Part shown: piece after piece, positions 22,701 through 34,059 of the stretch
How positions within the stretch are numbered: position 1 is the stretch's first letter
How the letters are laid out: the number at the start of each line of letters is the position of its first letter
Assembly: GCA_008477525.1 (NCBI GenBank)
Contig: SPDT01000004.1
Span: 3,100,001 to 3,164,000 of the forward strand
Length of the DNA stretch: 64,000 bases
Direction: 5' to 3'
Source of the DNA: Hypomyces perniciosus
Taxonomy: Eukaryota; Ascomycota; Sordariomycetes; Hypocreales; Hypocreaceae
Program-made: the position numbers and the translations under genes
Notes under the pieces: model-generated
The model's database searches: none
The model's input: only the letters and a program-made list of their open reading frames with translations
Told to the model about the DNA's origin: nothing

Positions 22701-23199
22701 AATACTCTTTTTATAAAAACTATACAGTTAATAGGGCTGTTAAATCCTTTAAAATATGGTTTTTTCCTTACAATGAAAGGATATACTATACTATATAGCT
22801 ATATAAATAGCTATAAAGCTTATAGCTCTATATAGGTTTAAATTCCTACTATTAGTAAAGAAAAGGCTTAGGAATATATTGCTATTTTGGAAGCAGTAGC
22901 TTTAATAAATAAACAATTAACTAGATCTAGCCCTAGGCTTATAAAAAGGAATTATCCTAAGGAAAAGGATCCCTTTAAACTCCCTAAAACCCTAGGCTAA
23001 GTAGAGGAAAAGGGGCCTTATATACCTTTATTGCCTAAAGAAATAGGGGGGAATAAGCCTATAGAGGATACCCTTATAGAGGAAAGGCCCTATATGCCTA
23101 GGGAATCCTTTATTACTAAAGATCTAAAAGTTATTAAACTATTTAAACTAAAGGGAGATACTATTATTAATAGTAATTCTAGCTATAAGCTGTTAAAGC

Positions 23200-24130
23200 T
23201 AGCCCTTTTATAGTATAAAAGACTAGGTTATATTAGCTTAAGTCTGCTAAAGAAGACAGTTAAAATAACTACTAGAATTCCTAACTTTAATTCTATTAAA
23301 GAGACTAAATTCCACTGCCTAGTATATAATAAAGGAAAAGCTATTAAAAGGCTTTATTTAAAGCCAATTCCTAATCCACTAGCCTCTCTAAATTATCTAG
23401 AAGCTAATACTTTCTCTATAAAGCTAGTGCCTTATAATAAGGCCCCTATTAGTCTTTTAATTATCAATAGAAAATCAAAATATAGGTAGCTATTCCTCTT
23501 AAGAGATCGTAGTAGACCCACCCTTCTAGCTACTATATAAGGCTTTATAAATAGCCTAAAAATACAGTATAACCAGTATCTTAAAGAATTTCATTATAAT
23601 AGCAGAAAGGAAATTAATTAGGAACTTTAAACCTGGTTCTTTTCCTTAAGAATTATATATTCCTATAACAGCCCTTACATTTATAAGCAGAATAGTCTAA
23701 TAGAACGCTTTATTAAAGTTTTATTAAATAGGCTATAGGCTACTATTATAGCAGCTAACCTACTATTATATCTCTAGAATTTTATTATTACTGCAATTTT
23801 TAAATTAGTTAACTATACAGCTATTATTAATAAGGACTCCACCCTTTATTAAGAATTATATAAAGACCTAGACCTTAATAAGGATTATAAGCCTAATCTG
23901 CAAAGATATAGAATTATTGGCTTTTATTATAAGGTATTTATTCTGCAAAAATAAAGGGCTAAGGGCTATAAATTAGCCCCTAGGACTAAAACTAGGAGAC
24001 TGCTAGCAGTTTTAGGTAATAATACCTATCTTATCTATATTCTAACTAGATATACAGTCTTTAAATCGTTAACTATAAAGCTATATAAAGATAAGATTCT
24101 TAAGGTTCAAATCCTAGAGCCTACTATAGG
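23200..24130 (+). pseudogene. Copia integrase relic
   Basis: The + strand reading begins near 23214 with KRLGHISLSLLKK, the GAG-pre-integrase H-x-x-L-G-H-x-x block, followed by a chain typical of the catalytic core (LFLLRDRS near 23500, YIYKQNSLIERFIK near 23690). It is open over long stretches, with scattered TAA or TAG codons at former Gln or Trp positions. Confidence 0.8.
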
Positions 24131-24399
24131 TTAAAATAATAAGGAATTAGAGGGAGAAATAGAGCTAGATTCTATAAATTAAATAATTCCTAGCTTTTAG
24201 GATATTAATCCTTTACTCCCTAACCCTATTCTAAAGGGAGTACCTACTATTATTCCCCCTATTCCTAGTCTTATTCCTACACCAGTTATATAAGACTCTG
24301 CAGTTATAGAGGATCCTATAGATATAGATATATCCCACTTTCTCTATAATAGCGTTAAAAAGCTAGCCTTTCCAGCTACTGCAGCTCAAGACCCTTAAA

Positions 24400-26000
24400 C
24401 GCTTAAGCAAGTACTTTGTAGTCCTAATAAAATTAAGTGGCTAGCAGCGATTTATAGCGAATTTGACTAGCTAGTCGAATAATATACCTTCACTTTTATT
24501 AAGCGTAATAGTTTTCTTAAAGGCAGGAATCCTATTACTAGTCGATTAGTTTTAAAGACTAAAAAAGACCAGAATAATAGAATAGTTAAATTTAAAGCTA
24601 GGCTAGTTGCTAGGGGCTTCTAATAACTAGAAGGAATAGATTTTAACCAAACATTCGCCTTAATAGCTGTTCCTTCTACCTGGCGGCTCTTATTAGCCCT
24701 AGCTACTATCTATAACTGGGAAATCAAATAAATCGACTTTATTAATGCATTCTTTAATAGAATACTTAAGGAAACTATTTTCCTTAACTTCCCTAAAGGA
24801 TTTAAAGACTATGCTAGTTAAGCTTCCCTTAAGATTAAGTCTATTCTTAGAAAGCTGGGTTATAACCCTGATATAGATCAGGTTATTCAGCTATAGAAAG
24901 CTCTTTACGGCCTGAAACAGTCCCCTAGAGAATGGTAATAGGCTCTATAAGCCTTAGGAAATAAACTAGGATATAATCCTTTAATTTCTAACTCTACTAT
25001 TCTCTACAATCTAAACAACAGTATTTTTATCGTTACTTATATGGATAACTGTCTTTTTATTGGACTAGATAAAGAAGCTATAGCCTAGTTAAAGCTAGCT
25101 TTTAATAAGGTCTATGCTATAAAAGATAGAGGCCCTGCCTCTTTCTTTTTAAGGGTTCAGATAATTAAGGATAGAAAAAGAGGCCTTCTTTGGCTTTCCC
25201 AGAAACAGTATATTACTGAAGCTATAGAGTTTTTTAACCTTTAAAACTCTAAGCCTATTTAATTACCCCTGCAGCCCTTTATTTTAGCTAATAAGACTAT
25301 AACTAAACTGGATAAAGCTAATACTAAGCTTTTTCAAGCTATTATTAATATTATTATCTATTTAACAATTTATACTTAAGTAAATACTAGCTTTCCAGTC
25401 TAGTAGCTAGCTAAACAATTTCAAGGCCTTTATAAAGAGCACTTAAATGCAGCCCGCAACCTACTATAGTATTTAAATAATACCCAGGATCTAGCTATTT
25501 AATATACTAGAAAATCTAGTCCTATACCTATTAGTTATTGCAATAGTGATTTTGCTGGGGATAAAGAATCAAGCAAATCGACTTATAGCTATATTATTAT
25601 AGTTGCTAATAGGCCAATTAACTGGAAATCAAAAAGGGGCTCAACTATCTATCTTTCTACGCTAAAAGCAGAGTTTATAGCTTTTATAGAAGCTACCAGG
25701 GAGATTCAGTGGCTTATTGGCCTATATAGAGAGGTAGATCGACTAATTACACAGCCAATCTCTTTACTTAACGACAACAAAGGTACTATTTCTACCTCAA
25801 ATAACCCTACCCTTCATAATCGAACAAAACATACTCTATTGCAGTTTAATTATATTAGGGAATAGGATAAAAATAGCGTTATTACAGTCAGCTATCTAGA
25901 AACTAGTAAAATAGTTACTGACAGGCTTACTAAGCCTTTTCCAGGTCCGAAATTAAGGAATTTTATAAATCTCCTTAATCTCAAGATTTTACCTAAGGTA
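24400..26000 (+). pseudogene. Copia reverse transcriptase and RNase H relic
   Basis: RVT_2-type reading: KWLAAIYSEFD near 24440, KFKARLVARGF near 24595, WRLLLALATIYNWEIK near 24690, then the catalytic box at 25038-25049, reading Y-M-D-N where Y-V-D-D is expected. RNase H follows with YCNSDFAGDKESSKSTYSY near 25540, STLKAEFIAF near 25660 and HNRTKHTLLQFNYIRE near 25815. One catalytic Asp is lost and several stops are present, but the domain is the best preserved pol in the window. Confidence 0.85.
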
Positions 26001-26187
26001 TATATATACCTAAGGTTCTTACCCTTTTTATAGCTAGTAGCTATTTTATAGCTATTTAGCTATCTTTATTATTTTATCCTTAACTATATTAACTATCCTT
26101 TTATTTTTTATATTCTAGTTACTTTCCTATATCTAGATCCTATATCTACTTTAAAGTTATATAGGATAGTATCTATTTTAGAGGGAG

Positions 26188-26768
26188 TGTTAAAAAGGAG
26201 GGCTAAAAAGTAAGGATTTTAGTGTATTTAGGTAACCTTCCCATTCTGGCTAGACCCGGAATTAGGCCCGACGCTAGGACCGAGTTCTGGAGGAACTTCG
26301 GTGTACGTCAGGAAATTTCTGTTATCTTTAACGATAACAATTGAGCTAGGACCAGCTACCCCGCCTACCCTAGACTCAATATAATGGCCACAATGGCTAT
26401 TGTGAAAAATCTGACCAAAATGGTTTCCTGTTTGTATGGCCGTAAGTCGATTTGGCCGATTTCCTATACAAATAAATTTTGCGGAAAATAGGAACAGGTC
26501 CACGAACCCAATTCTGCCGCCGCATTCCTATTATCTAGTCGGAGGACTATTATAAAAGACAAAGCTATTGTTTATACAATTCACTTCTATACCAGCCGCA
26601 TATACACTAGATATTGTATAGCTTCTAGCTATTAGATCGTTTACAATTCAATTGTTTATCTATTGTTGACCCAACTAGACTCTCAATCGTTTCCTTATTG
26701 CTGCGTTGGGTGCACCTTCCTAGAAGCTGCACTTAAATAAAGTTCAGTATAACCTTATTATTTTAACA
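26188..26768 (+). repeat. 3' LTR of the Copia element
   Basis: 581 bp, starting TGTTAAAAAGGAGGGC and ending TTTTAACA. It is preceded by the polypurine tract and followed by the AATAT duplication. An antisense open frame of 91 codons (26228-26503) parallels that of the 5' LTR. Confidence 0.95.
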
Positions 26769-26989
26769 AATATACTTTATAGTAATAACTAGGTTATTAA
26801 TAATAACTAGCTAGTTTACTATTAAGGCAAACTCTATATATTAATAAGTTTTTATATTAAGATTTTAATACTACTTTATAATAATTTAATTATTAAATAT
26901 TAAAAAGTGAATTATACTTAAAAATATATTATATTAACCTAGTATTAGTAAAATATAAACTAAAATATTAAGCATTATATATCTATATA

Positions 26990-27480
26990 TTATATTTACT
27001 AGATAATAAAGGCAACAACCTATTAGCCTTATAGCGAACTTACTTTATTACTAATATTAAAACGACCCTTTAAAGAAATTTCTATAGATTATATTACAGA
27101 TTTACTGGAAATCCTAAACTATAAAGGCAAATCCCTATATAATATAATTCTTATTATTATTAATTAATATATAAAATATACCCTATATATACCTATAATA
27201 GCGTATATTATAAACAGCAGAATTATTAACCTTTTTATAAAATATATTTACTTAATTTTTAAAATACCATAAGGAATTATCTTTAATAGAGATTAATTAT
27301 TTAAATCTAGATTTTAGTAAAGTTTCTATTATTTATTTATTTATAAACAGCGACTTAGCACCACTTTTTACCTATAAACTAATAGTTAAACTAAATAGTA
27401 GAATTAAGCCTTAAAGTATTATTTATATTCTTTTTATAGTAAATAATAAAATAACTGGCTATAAAAATTATCTTTTACTT
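26990..27480 (+). pseudogene. Gypsy A integrase relic
   Basis: Downstream of the Copia insertion the + strand reading gives the integrase core: a PLKEISIDYITDLLEI-like start (first catalytic Asp region) near 27070 and a GIIFNRD-like second block near 27270, followed by the region corresponding to the third acidic residue. Several stops are present. The parallel region of Gypsy B is at about 40380-40790. The 3' remainder, up to 29690, contains a purine-rich (GA)n stretch near 29390. Confidence 0.7.
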
Positions 27481-29696
27481 AATCTATATATAATAATACT
27501 AAATATTCTATAACTAGCTATTTAGTAGCTTTTTTACTGCTTAGCTATAAGCCTAACGCTTTAGGTTATAATAGATTAACCTACTATAAATATTATACCA
27601 ATACTATTATAAAGGTAAAAGAGCTTTAAGCTATTTATAAAATAGCTAAATAAATACTATAATAAAGCCAAAAAAATATAAAAAGTAATATAATACTTAT
27701 TAACTTAAAAAGAAATTTACTATAAGCGATTAAGTATTACTTTCTATAAAATACCTAAAACTTTAGCGACTTAATAAAAAACTCGCTAAAAAATATATTA
27801 ATCCCTACTAAATTAAATACTAAATTAAAATAAGCGGATTAATATATTAAATTTATCTTTTACCTTTTATTAAAACTTATAATATTTTTAATATTATAAA
27901 TTTTAAGCTATATTATAGCTATAAAAAAAACCTTTTAAGTTAATAGATTACCCTTTTTGCGCTAAAAAGATATTTAAAGTTAACAAAATTATTAATTATA
28001 AGTATAAAGGGATATAACGCTTATATTTAATTAAATGAAAAGACCATATAAAGATGAATAATACTTAATAAAAAAAAGTAATTTTACTAATACTAAATTA
28101 ATTTAAAAGTATAAACAGCAATTTACTAATAAATAACCAGCTACTACTACTAAGTAATCTAAAATTAAAAAAAGCAGGGTATTATACAATTTTAACCAGT
28201 CAATCAAAAATAAAAAATAAACTTACAATAGTATATATCTTACAGCAAATAAGCGGCAATACTACTACTAAATAACAGCTAATTCTCTTTATCCCTAAAC
28301 AGCACTTTATCGCAATCTTTTATAATAATAGGATATACCTAAAAGAATACAGGAATTTCAGGATATTAATATATTATACAATAATTAACTAAAAGCTGCC
28401 TACTATAAATAAAAAAATATATACTGGAATAAAAATATATATAATAGCAGTAATAATAGCGAGAGAGTTTACTTAATTAAAAGTAATTTAAAGGTTTAAG
28501 CGCTTTAAGTTTTAGCGGCAATACTACTTATTTACTATAAACTCTTTTTCCTTTCGCTCTTTAACTAAGCTTAACTTCTATTGCATTAATATAAAGTTTT
28601 TTTTATATTAAACTTATAATAGTATTATTATAGATTAGGTTTTTATTAGCCGCTATTATATAATAAAAAAGTAATATTAAAGTATTTACTTTATCGATAA
28701 AGGACTTTTAAAAATATTAAATTAATGCCTTAGTATAAATAAATTAATAGCCAATTAAATTATATAATTTATTATTTAAAAACAATAAAAATACTTTTTA
28801 AAAGCAGCTAATATAATATAAGTTAATATAAAAAGTTTTAGTTTCTAATAGTATAAAATTTATATTTATTATTACAGCATTAAAAAGGTTTTTTTCCTAA
28901 TTTTATATTTTATTTAATTAAAAGGTTAAAACAATAATAGTATAGGGCAAGGCGTCTATAATAAATTAGCAGTAGCTAATAGTTATATCTATACTAAAAC
29001 ACCTATTCGGTTAAATTGCTAGCGGCTTTACGGCGTTTTACTGGCAAGGGCATAGTAATCTTAAAGGGAGGGTGTTTTAATAGAGATATAACTAAGATAG
29101 CACTGGCTATAAGCGAAAACAGGCTCGCTATATTAAGGTTTTTAAATACTGCAAGATTACTATTATTTTCTAAAAACAGGCTATAAGTATATTAAATAAA
29201 AAGTTATAGTAAAAAATCAACTATAAAAAACTTATAAAGTAGCAATATATATTGCAAAAAAAAAAAAGAAACTTATAATAGTAGGCTAAACTAAAAGAAA
29301 AAAACTGCTATTATATAATAGGTTAACTAGTAATAAAAAGTAAAAGGAAGGAATATTTATAGAGAAAGCGCCTATAAAAAAAAGAGGGCGAAAGAGAGAG
29401 AGAGATAAAAAGGAAAAAAAAAGAGAGAAATAAATAAAAATTAAAGTTATAAATAAAAAGAAAAGTAAAACAAAAGTATATATAATGCATTTATATACAG
29501 TAATAAATTAAAAAAAGAAACATAAAATAAATTATTTATATATTAGCAGTAAAAGGTTAGCTTATTATATAAAATTTCTCTATTACCCTTTAAATTTAAT
29601 TATATAAAAGTATACTTTTAAACTATAAAGTTAGAAACTTTTTAAGCTATTAAGTATATATTAAAGTATTTAAGTTTAGGGTTTAAAGAAGCGTCT

Positions 29697-30102
29697 TTTG
29701 TCGAGAGGGAATTGGCACTCCAAAACATATACACAACATATACATACACCCACACACAACGACTAGTATCAGGCGCGGGAACCGCGCTCCTGACAGAACC
29801 ACGAAGCGGCGATTAAGTAATATAGGGACTAAAAAGATACTACAGGTCATTTAATTATAATGCCGGCAGCTAAAAGTAATCAACAGTTACCTTTATACGC
29901 CTCAGCAACTATATTCTTACAGGTAAGGTTATATATTAAAGGGGGAAAAAGGTTATTGTTTATTAAACTAGGTCTATCTGTATATCTTTATACTCCTGTG
30001 CTTTCCTAATCCAGTAACTGCTTAAATAAGCAGCCAACCTTTCTTGGGTAAGCTAATAAGAAAAATGCTAGTGCGTTGGGTATATCAGTTACCCCCAACA
30101 AA
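29697..30102 (+). mobile_element. S1: 406-bp element, TTTGTC...AACAAA ends
   Basis: Inserted in the 3' part of Gypsy A; the uninterrupted sequence is present in Gypsy B (43022-43025). Flanked by a 4-bp duplication GTCT (29693-29696 and 30103-30106). It has relatives of the same length at 30614 and 56503, both in the opposite orientation. No coding capacity. It contains a GC-rich imperfect palindrome around 29772-29796. It could be a solo LTR or a small non-autonomous element. Confidence 0.85.
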
Positions 30103-30223
30103 GTCTATATAGGAAATAGTTACTGCTTAATACAGCAATAGGGTACTAAAAGCTAGAAAGGAGCTGGTTAAATATAGGGTCCTCGCTAGTATTAAGGTTA
30201 ATACTATAAAAAGGGGGGTAGCT

Positions 30224-30485
30224 TATTAAAAAACTAGAAGCTTTAGAGCTCTTATAATATTATATAGGCTGGAATATATATATAAAAGCAACTATAGTCC
30301 CTAAAAATATAGAACTTTAGAGACTAGTAAACTACTACTGCTATATTTAATTACTAGTTTCTGGCTTATTACCTGCTTATTAGTATTTATCTCTCCTTTA
30401 AATGACTGCTCTTTAACCTCCTTTACTTTTCCCTAGGGTCATAGCCCCTCGCCTAATCTGTCTGCCCTAAAGAGGGTCTCTGATA
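30224..30485 (+). repeat. 3' LTR of Gypsy A
   Basis: 262 bp, starting TATTAAAAAACTAG (canonical TGTTAGGAGACCGG with G-to-A changes) and ending TCTCTGATA. It is preceded by a G-run polypurine tract (AAAAAGGGGGG). Confidence 0.85.
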
Positions 30486-30613
30486 TTAGTTTATTTTTTA
30501 TAGGTATTATTATAGCTATAAAGGCAGCCTTTATAAATGTTTTATATTAAATAAAACTTTTCTTTAAAATATTACTTAAACTTTAAAGCTAAAAGAACTT
30601 TATAGGAAAATAG

Positions 30614-31020
30614 TTTATTGGGGGTAACTAATATACCTAACGCACTAGCATTTTTTCTTATTAGCTTACCCGAGAAAGGTTGGCTGCTTATTTAAACAGC
30701 TACTAGATTAGGAAAGTATAAGAGTATAAAGATATATAGATAGACCTAGTTTAATAAACAATAACCTTTTTCCCCCTTTAATATATAACCCTACCTGTAA
30801 GAATATAGTTGCTGAGGCGTATAAAGGTAACTGTTGATTACTTTTAGCTGCCGGCATTATAATTAAATGACCTGTAGTATCTTTTTAGCCCCTATATTAC
30901 TCAATTGCCGCTTCATGGTTCTGTCAGGAACACGGTTCCTGCACTTAATACCAGTTATTATATATAGGTATATATATATATTATGTATGTATTTTGGAGT
31001 GCCAATTCCCCCTTAACAAA
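30614..31020 (-). mobile_element. S2: 407-bp element of the S family
   Basis: It aligns over its length with S1 in reverse orientation. Flanked by ATAG on both sides (30610-30613 and 31021-31024). It is inserted in the G2-A Gypsy sequence; the empty site is readable in G2-B near 48758-48770. Removing S2 and one duplication restores collinearity exactly. Confidence 0.85.
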
Positions 31021-34000
31021 ATAGTATATTGCCTGTTTTTAATTTAATTATTAAAGGGGTTTAATTTTATAAGCTTATCTTTTACTTTTTTATTTAAGGC
31101 GTTAAGCTTTATAGCTTTAAAGCTAGGTTAGTAAATAATATAGAAGTTAAGGCTAGAGAGGAATTTAAACTATTAAATTTACTGTTAGTTTAAACCTTTA
31201 ATTAAAGTAAAGTATTTAAAGTTTTTATAGTCTATAATAATATTAAACTCCTATAAGCCTTATAATTCTAAGCGCTATTCCTTTATTACTTTAATAATAG
31301 CTAAAAGTTCTTTATTACAGATTTTATAATTGTATTTTTAAGTATTATATTTTATAGAAAAGAATATAATAAAGTATAAAATGCCCTTTTATTATACTAT
31401 AATAAAATACTGCTTACTACTTAATTAAAGGCATTAGTTTTAAAGACTATTTATTTATTATAGTTAAAGAGGGCTAGGATTAAAGTTAATTTAAAGGTAT
31501 ATATAATTAAATTAAAAGCTTCCTGCTCTTTCTTTCTTTAACTATATAGTTAATCTTTCTTTAAAACTTTATTTAATAGTGCAGCTATTTTAAAGTATCT
31601 TTAAATAAAACAGTAATAGAAATTTATAAAGTTAAGGAACTTTTATAGGTCTTTTACTCCTTTAAATAGTTACTAGTTTAATATAGCCTTAACTTTCTTA
31701 AAATCTATTTCTAGTTTTTTTAAAGTAATAATTAAGTGAAAGTATTTTATTTTTATTATTTTGAATTTATATTTAGTAATATTAATTTAAAGGCTAGTTT
31801 TTTAAAGGTAAACTATTATTTTATATATATATTTTCAGTATTCCTTTTAGCTTAATTAATATATAAAGATATTGTTAAAGTATATTATATAAATATAGTT
31901 AAAGAGGTTATAGAGAGTATAGTTAATATAATATTAAAATATAGTAGGTATATTATAGAGGCTAAAAGGTATAACTAATATTTTAAAAAGGCTGAACTTT
32001 ATAATAAATACTGTTTTCTATATATCCCCTTTAGCGATATAAAGGTTTATTAAAAAGGAGGGCTAAAAAGTAAGGATTTCAGTGTATCTAGGTAACCTTT
32101 CTATTTTGGCTAGACCTAGAATTAGGCCCGACGCTAGGACCGAGTCCCTAAAGGAACTTTGGTGTAAGTTAGGAAATTTCTGTTATCTTTAACGATAACA
32201 ATTAAGCTAGGATCAGCTATCCAGCCTACCCTAGACTTAATACAATACTTACAATAGGCATTGTAAGCACTGCACTGCATAACTTCCCTCCTATAACACT
32301 AGGTCTTGGCACCTTATGTTAACGTTTTCGCATATAATACTACTAATATATTAACAATACTTTAAACCTCTGCTCGCGATAGCCTTTAAGCCCGCGAGTA
32401 GCAGTCCCTTCGACTTAAGAACGCGTATGCCTAGGACAATATAATAAAAGGCAAAGAATACTATCCTTACAGGAGCAGAAATAGATTTCTGCACTAACTC
32501 TATCACTGCTAAACTTAGCCTAATACTAAAGGAAAGCCAGTATATCAAAACACTCTTAAGTTTAGAGATAAATACTAATAGTAATAGTAACTATAACTCT
32601 TTAATATCCAGTTTTCCGAGCTCGCCTTTTATCTCCTTTATATAGCTAGATACTGGAACTAGTGCTTTTAAAGCCCTATAAGGCATTAAAGCCGATAGCT
32701 AGGCTCTCTTTAAAGATTATATAGCAGTCCTCTACGCAATCTGCAGAATACTCGACAATACTATAGCCTAATTCCTAGCAGGCAGAAAATATAATATCAC
32801 TATCCAGATAACCTAGGGCTTTATTAATTACTATAGCAGCAATAACATTACCACTAAACCACAGCTTAAAGCTATTAAAGACTCCTATACCAGCAAGCTG
32901 TATACTGGCCTTCCACCTAACACGTTACACTAAATACGCCCTTAAATATATACTGCCGCGACTTACTAAACGCAATAGATAGGAATCCCCTTAGCTAGTG
33001 TTAAGGAAGACTTATAAGTCTTTATTAAGCTAGACCTAGGATTAGCAGTATAGAAATATAAAGTATACTATATCTATATAATAATTGCGGGAATTATTTA
33101 ATAAAGACTTAATATAATACCCTAGGCATTACTGATAAAGACAGGATAATCGCTAACCCTAGCTAACTAAAACGCTAAGCAGAGGATCTTTAATAAAGAA
33201 AATGAGATTAGCGCCTAATTAGGCGCTATAAAGGTCGAGGCAGCCTAGCAATAGTATATATATATAGTCCTAGGATACTTAAAGAAGATCCTGAGTTCTC
33301 TCGATAATATAAAAGTGGATTTCCTCGAAGCTGTTAAGCTAAAAGCAAAAATTTAAACTGGCCAAAACCCAGTCAATATCCAGTTCCTTAAATAACTATA
33401 TTAAAACTAGTAAAAGAAGACAGTACTACTCTCTTTCCTTAAACTACTTAATAAGAAATTTACCCTCTTTAACTTTAATGGAATAGTAAGATTAATACAG
33501 AAAACCACTCCTTTACTATAGTATAAGACCTGCTAGGACTTCTACCCCCGATAAGTATATTAAAGGAAACCTAAATACCGCCTCTGCAGCAGCCCTAAAT
33601 ACAAAATATAGGTCTGCCTATCGAATATTTAATACGCTAATTACTTAAGGCTATATAAGGCTATATACTAATAATACCTAGCTAGACCTTTCTGTAGCTA
33701 TAGAAAGCTAATATATCTCTTAAACGCGAAACTATAGGAAGTTTAATAATAAAGAGTAGAGATTTCCCGATAAACCTACCCTACAGTCCTTAGGCCCTTA
33801 AATAATATAATAGCGACTAGCCCCCTTTTATTACTATATACAGCAGCGGCAGAGAGGCTGTTATAGTCCCGAGTAATTAGAAAGAGGCAACGCTTAAAGA
33901 CAATAACCCCTAGTAACTTAAATAAATCCTAGGAAGTCTAACTGAAATAAAAGAAATAACAAAACCTAGAGAATATTCCAGGCTAATATTAGCAAATTAG

Positions 34001-34059
34001 AGCCAGTATATAATACTGCCTTTACTTTTACAGTTAAAGAGGGCTATAATATTATTTTA

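Larger units (their letters stand above)
20152..26768 (+). mobile_element. Full-length Copia (Ty1) retrotransposon, 6617 bp, inactive
   Basis: Two 581-bp LTRs in direct orientation, a 5-bp target duplication AATAT (20147-20151 and 26769-26773), a primer-binding site directly after the 5' LTR, a polypurine tract before the 3' LTR (TTTTAGAGGGAG, 26176-26187), and gag-protease-integrase-RT-RNase H order. It is inserted in Gypsy A; the empty site can be read in Gypsy B at 40081-40085. It is less A/T-rich than the Gypsy copies around it. It carries many stops, mostly TAA or TAG where Gln or Trp codons are expected. Confidence 0.95.
16491..30485 (+). mobile_element. Gypsy A, full-length Ty3/Gypsy relic with nested insertions
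   Basis: Bounded by two 262-bp LTRs in direct orientation and by a 5-bp duplication TTAGT (16486-16490 and 30486-30490). The uninterrupted site is visible in G2-B near 48637. It contains the complete Copia element and S1; without them it is about 6.96 kb, close to Gypsy B (7130 bp). A ~153-bp deletion near 18230 explains most of the difference. Order on the + strand: gag region, reverse transcriptase, RNase H, integrase, polypurine tract (about 30208-30217), LTR. All domains have stops. Confidence 0.9.
14512..32047 (-). mobile_element. Gypsy element G2-A, truncated and interrupted
   Basis: A 172-bp LTR (14512-14683) is followed by a C-run (GTACCCCCCC), which on the element's own strand is the polypurine tract, and by sequence parallel to the complete copy G2-B. 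It is interrupted by Gypsy A (16491-30485, target duplication TTAGT) and by S2 (30614-31020). Removing both insertions and their duplications leaves 3125 bp, equal to the matching part of G2-B (46666-49790). The copy ends exactly where a Copia LTR begins (32048), so its 5' half is missing. It is more A/T-rich than G2-B, with most CpG lost, consistent with older or heavier RIP. Confidence 0.85.

Noticed and set aside
23031..23213. 60-codon open frame in the AT-rich block
   Set aside because: It lies between protease and integrase of the Copia relic and is a surviving piece of the polyprotein, not a separate gene.
32351..32548. 65-codon minus-strand frame
   Set aside because: It lies antisense in the 5' region of the LINE and has no recognisable domain.
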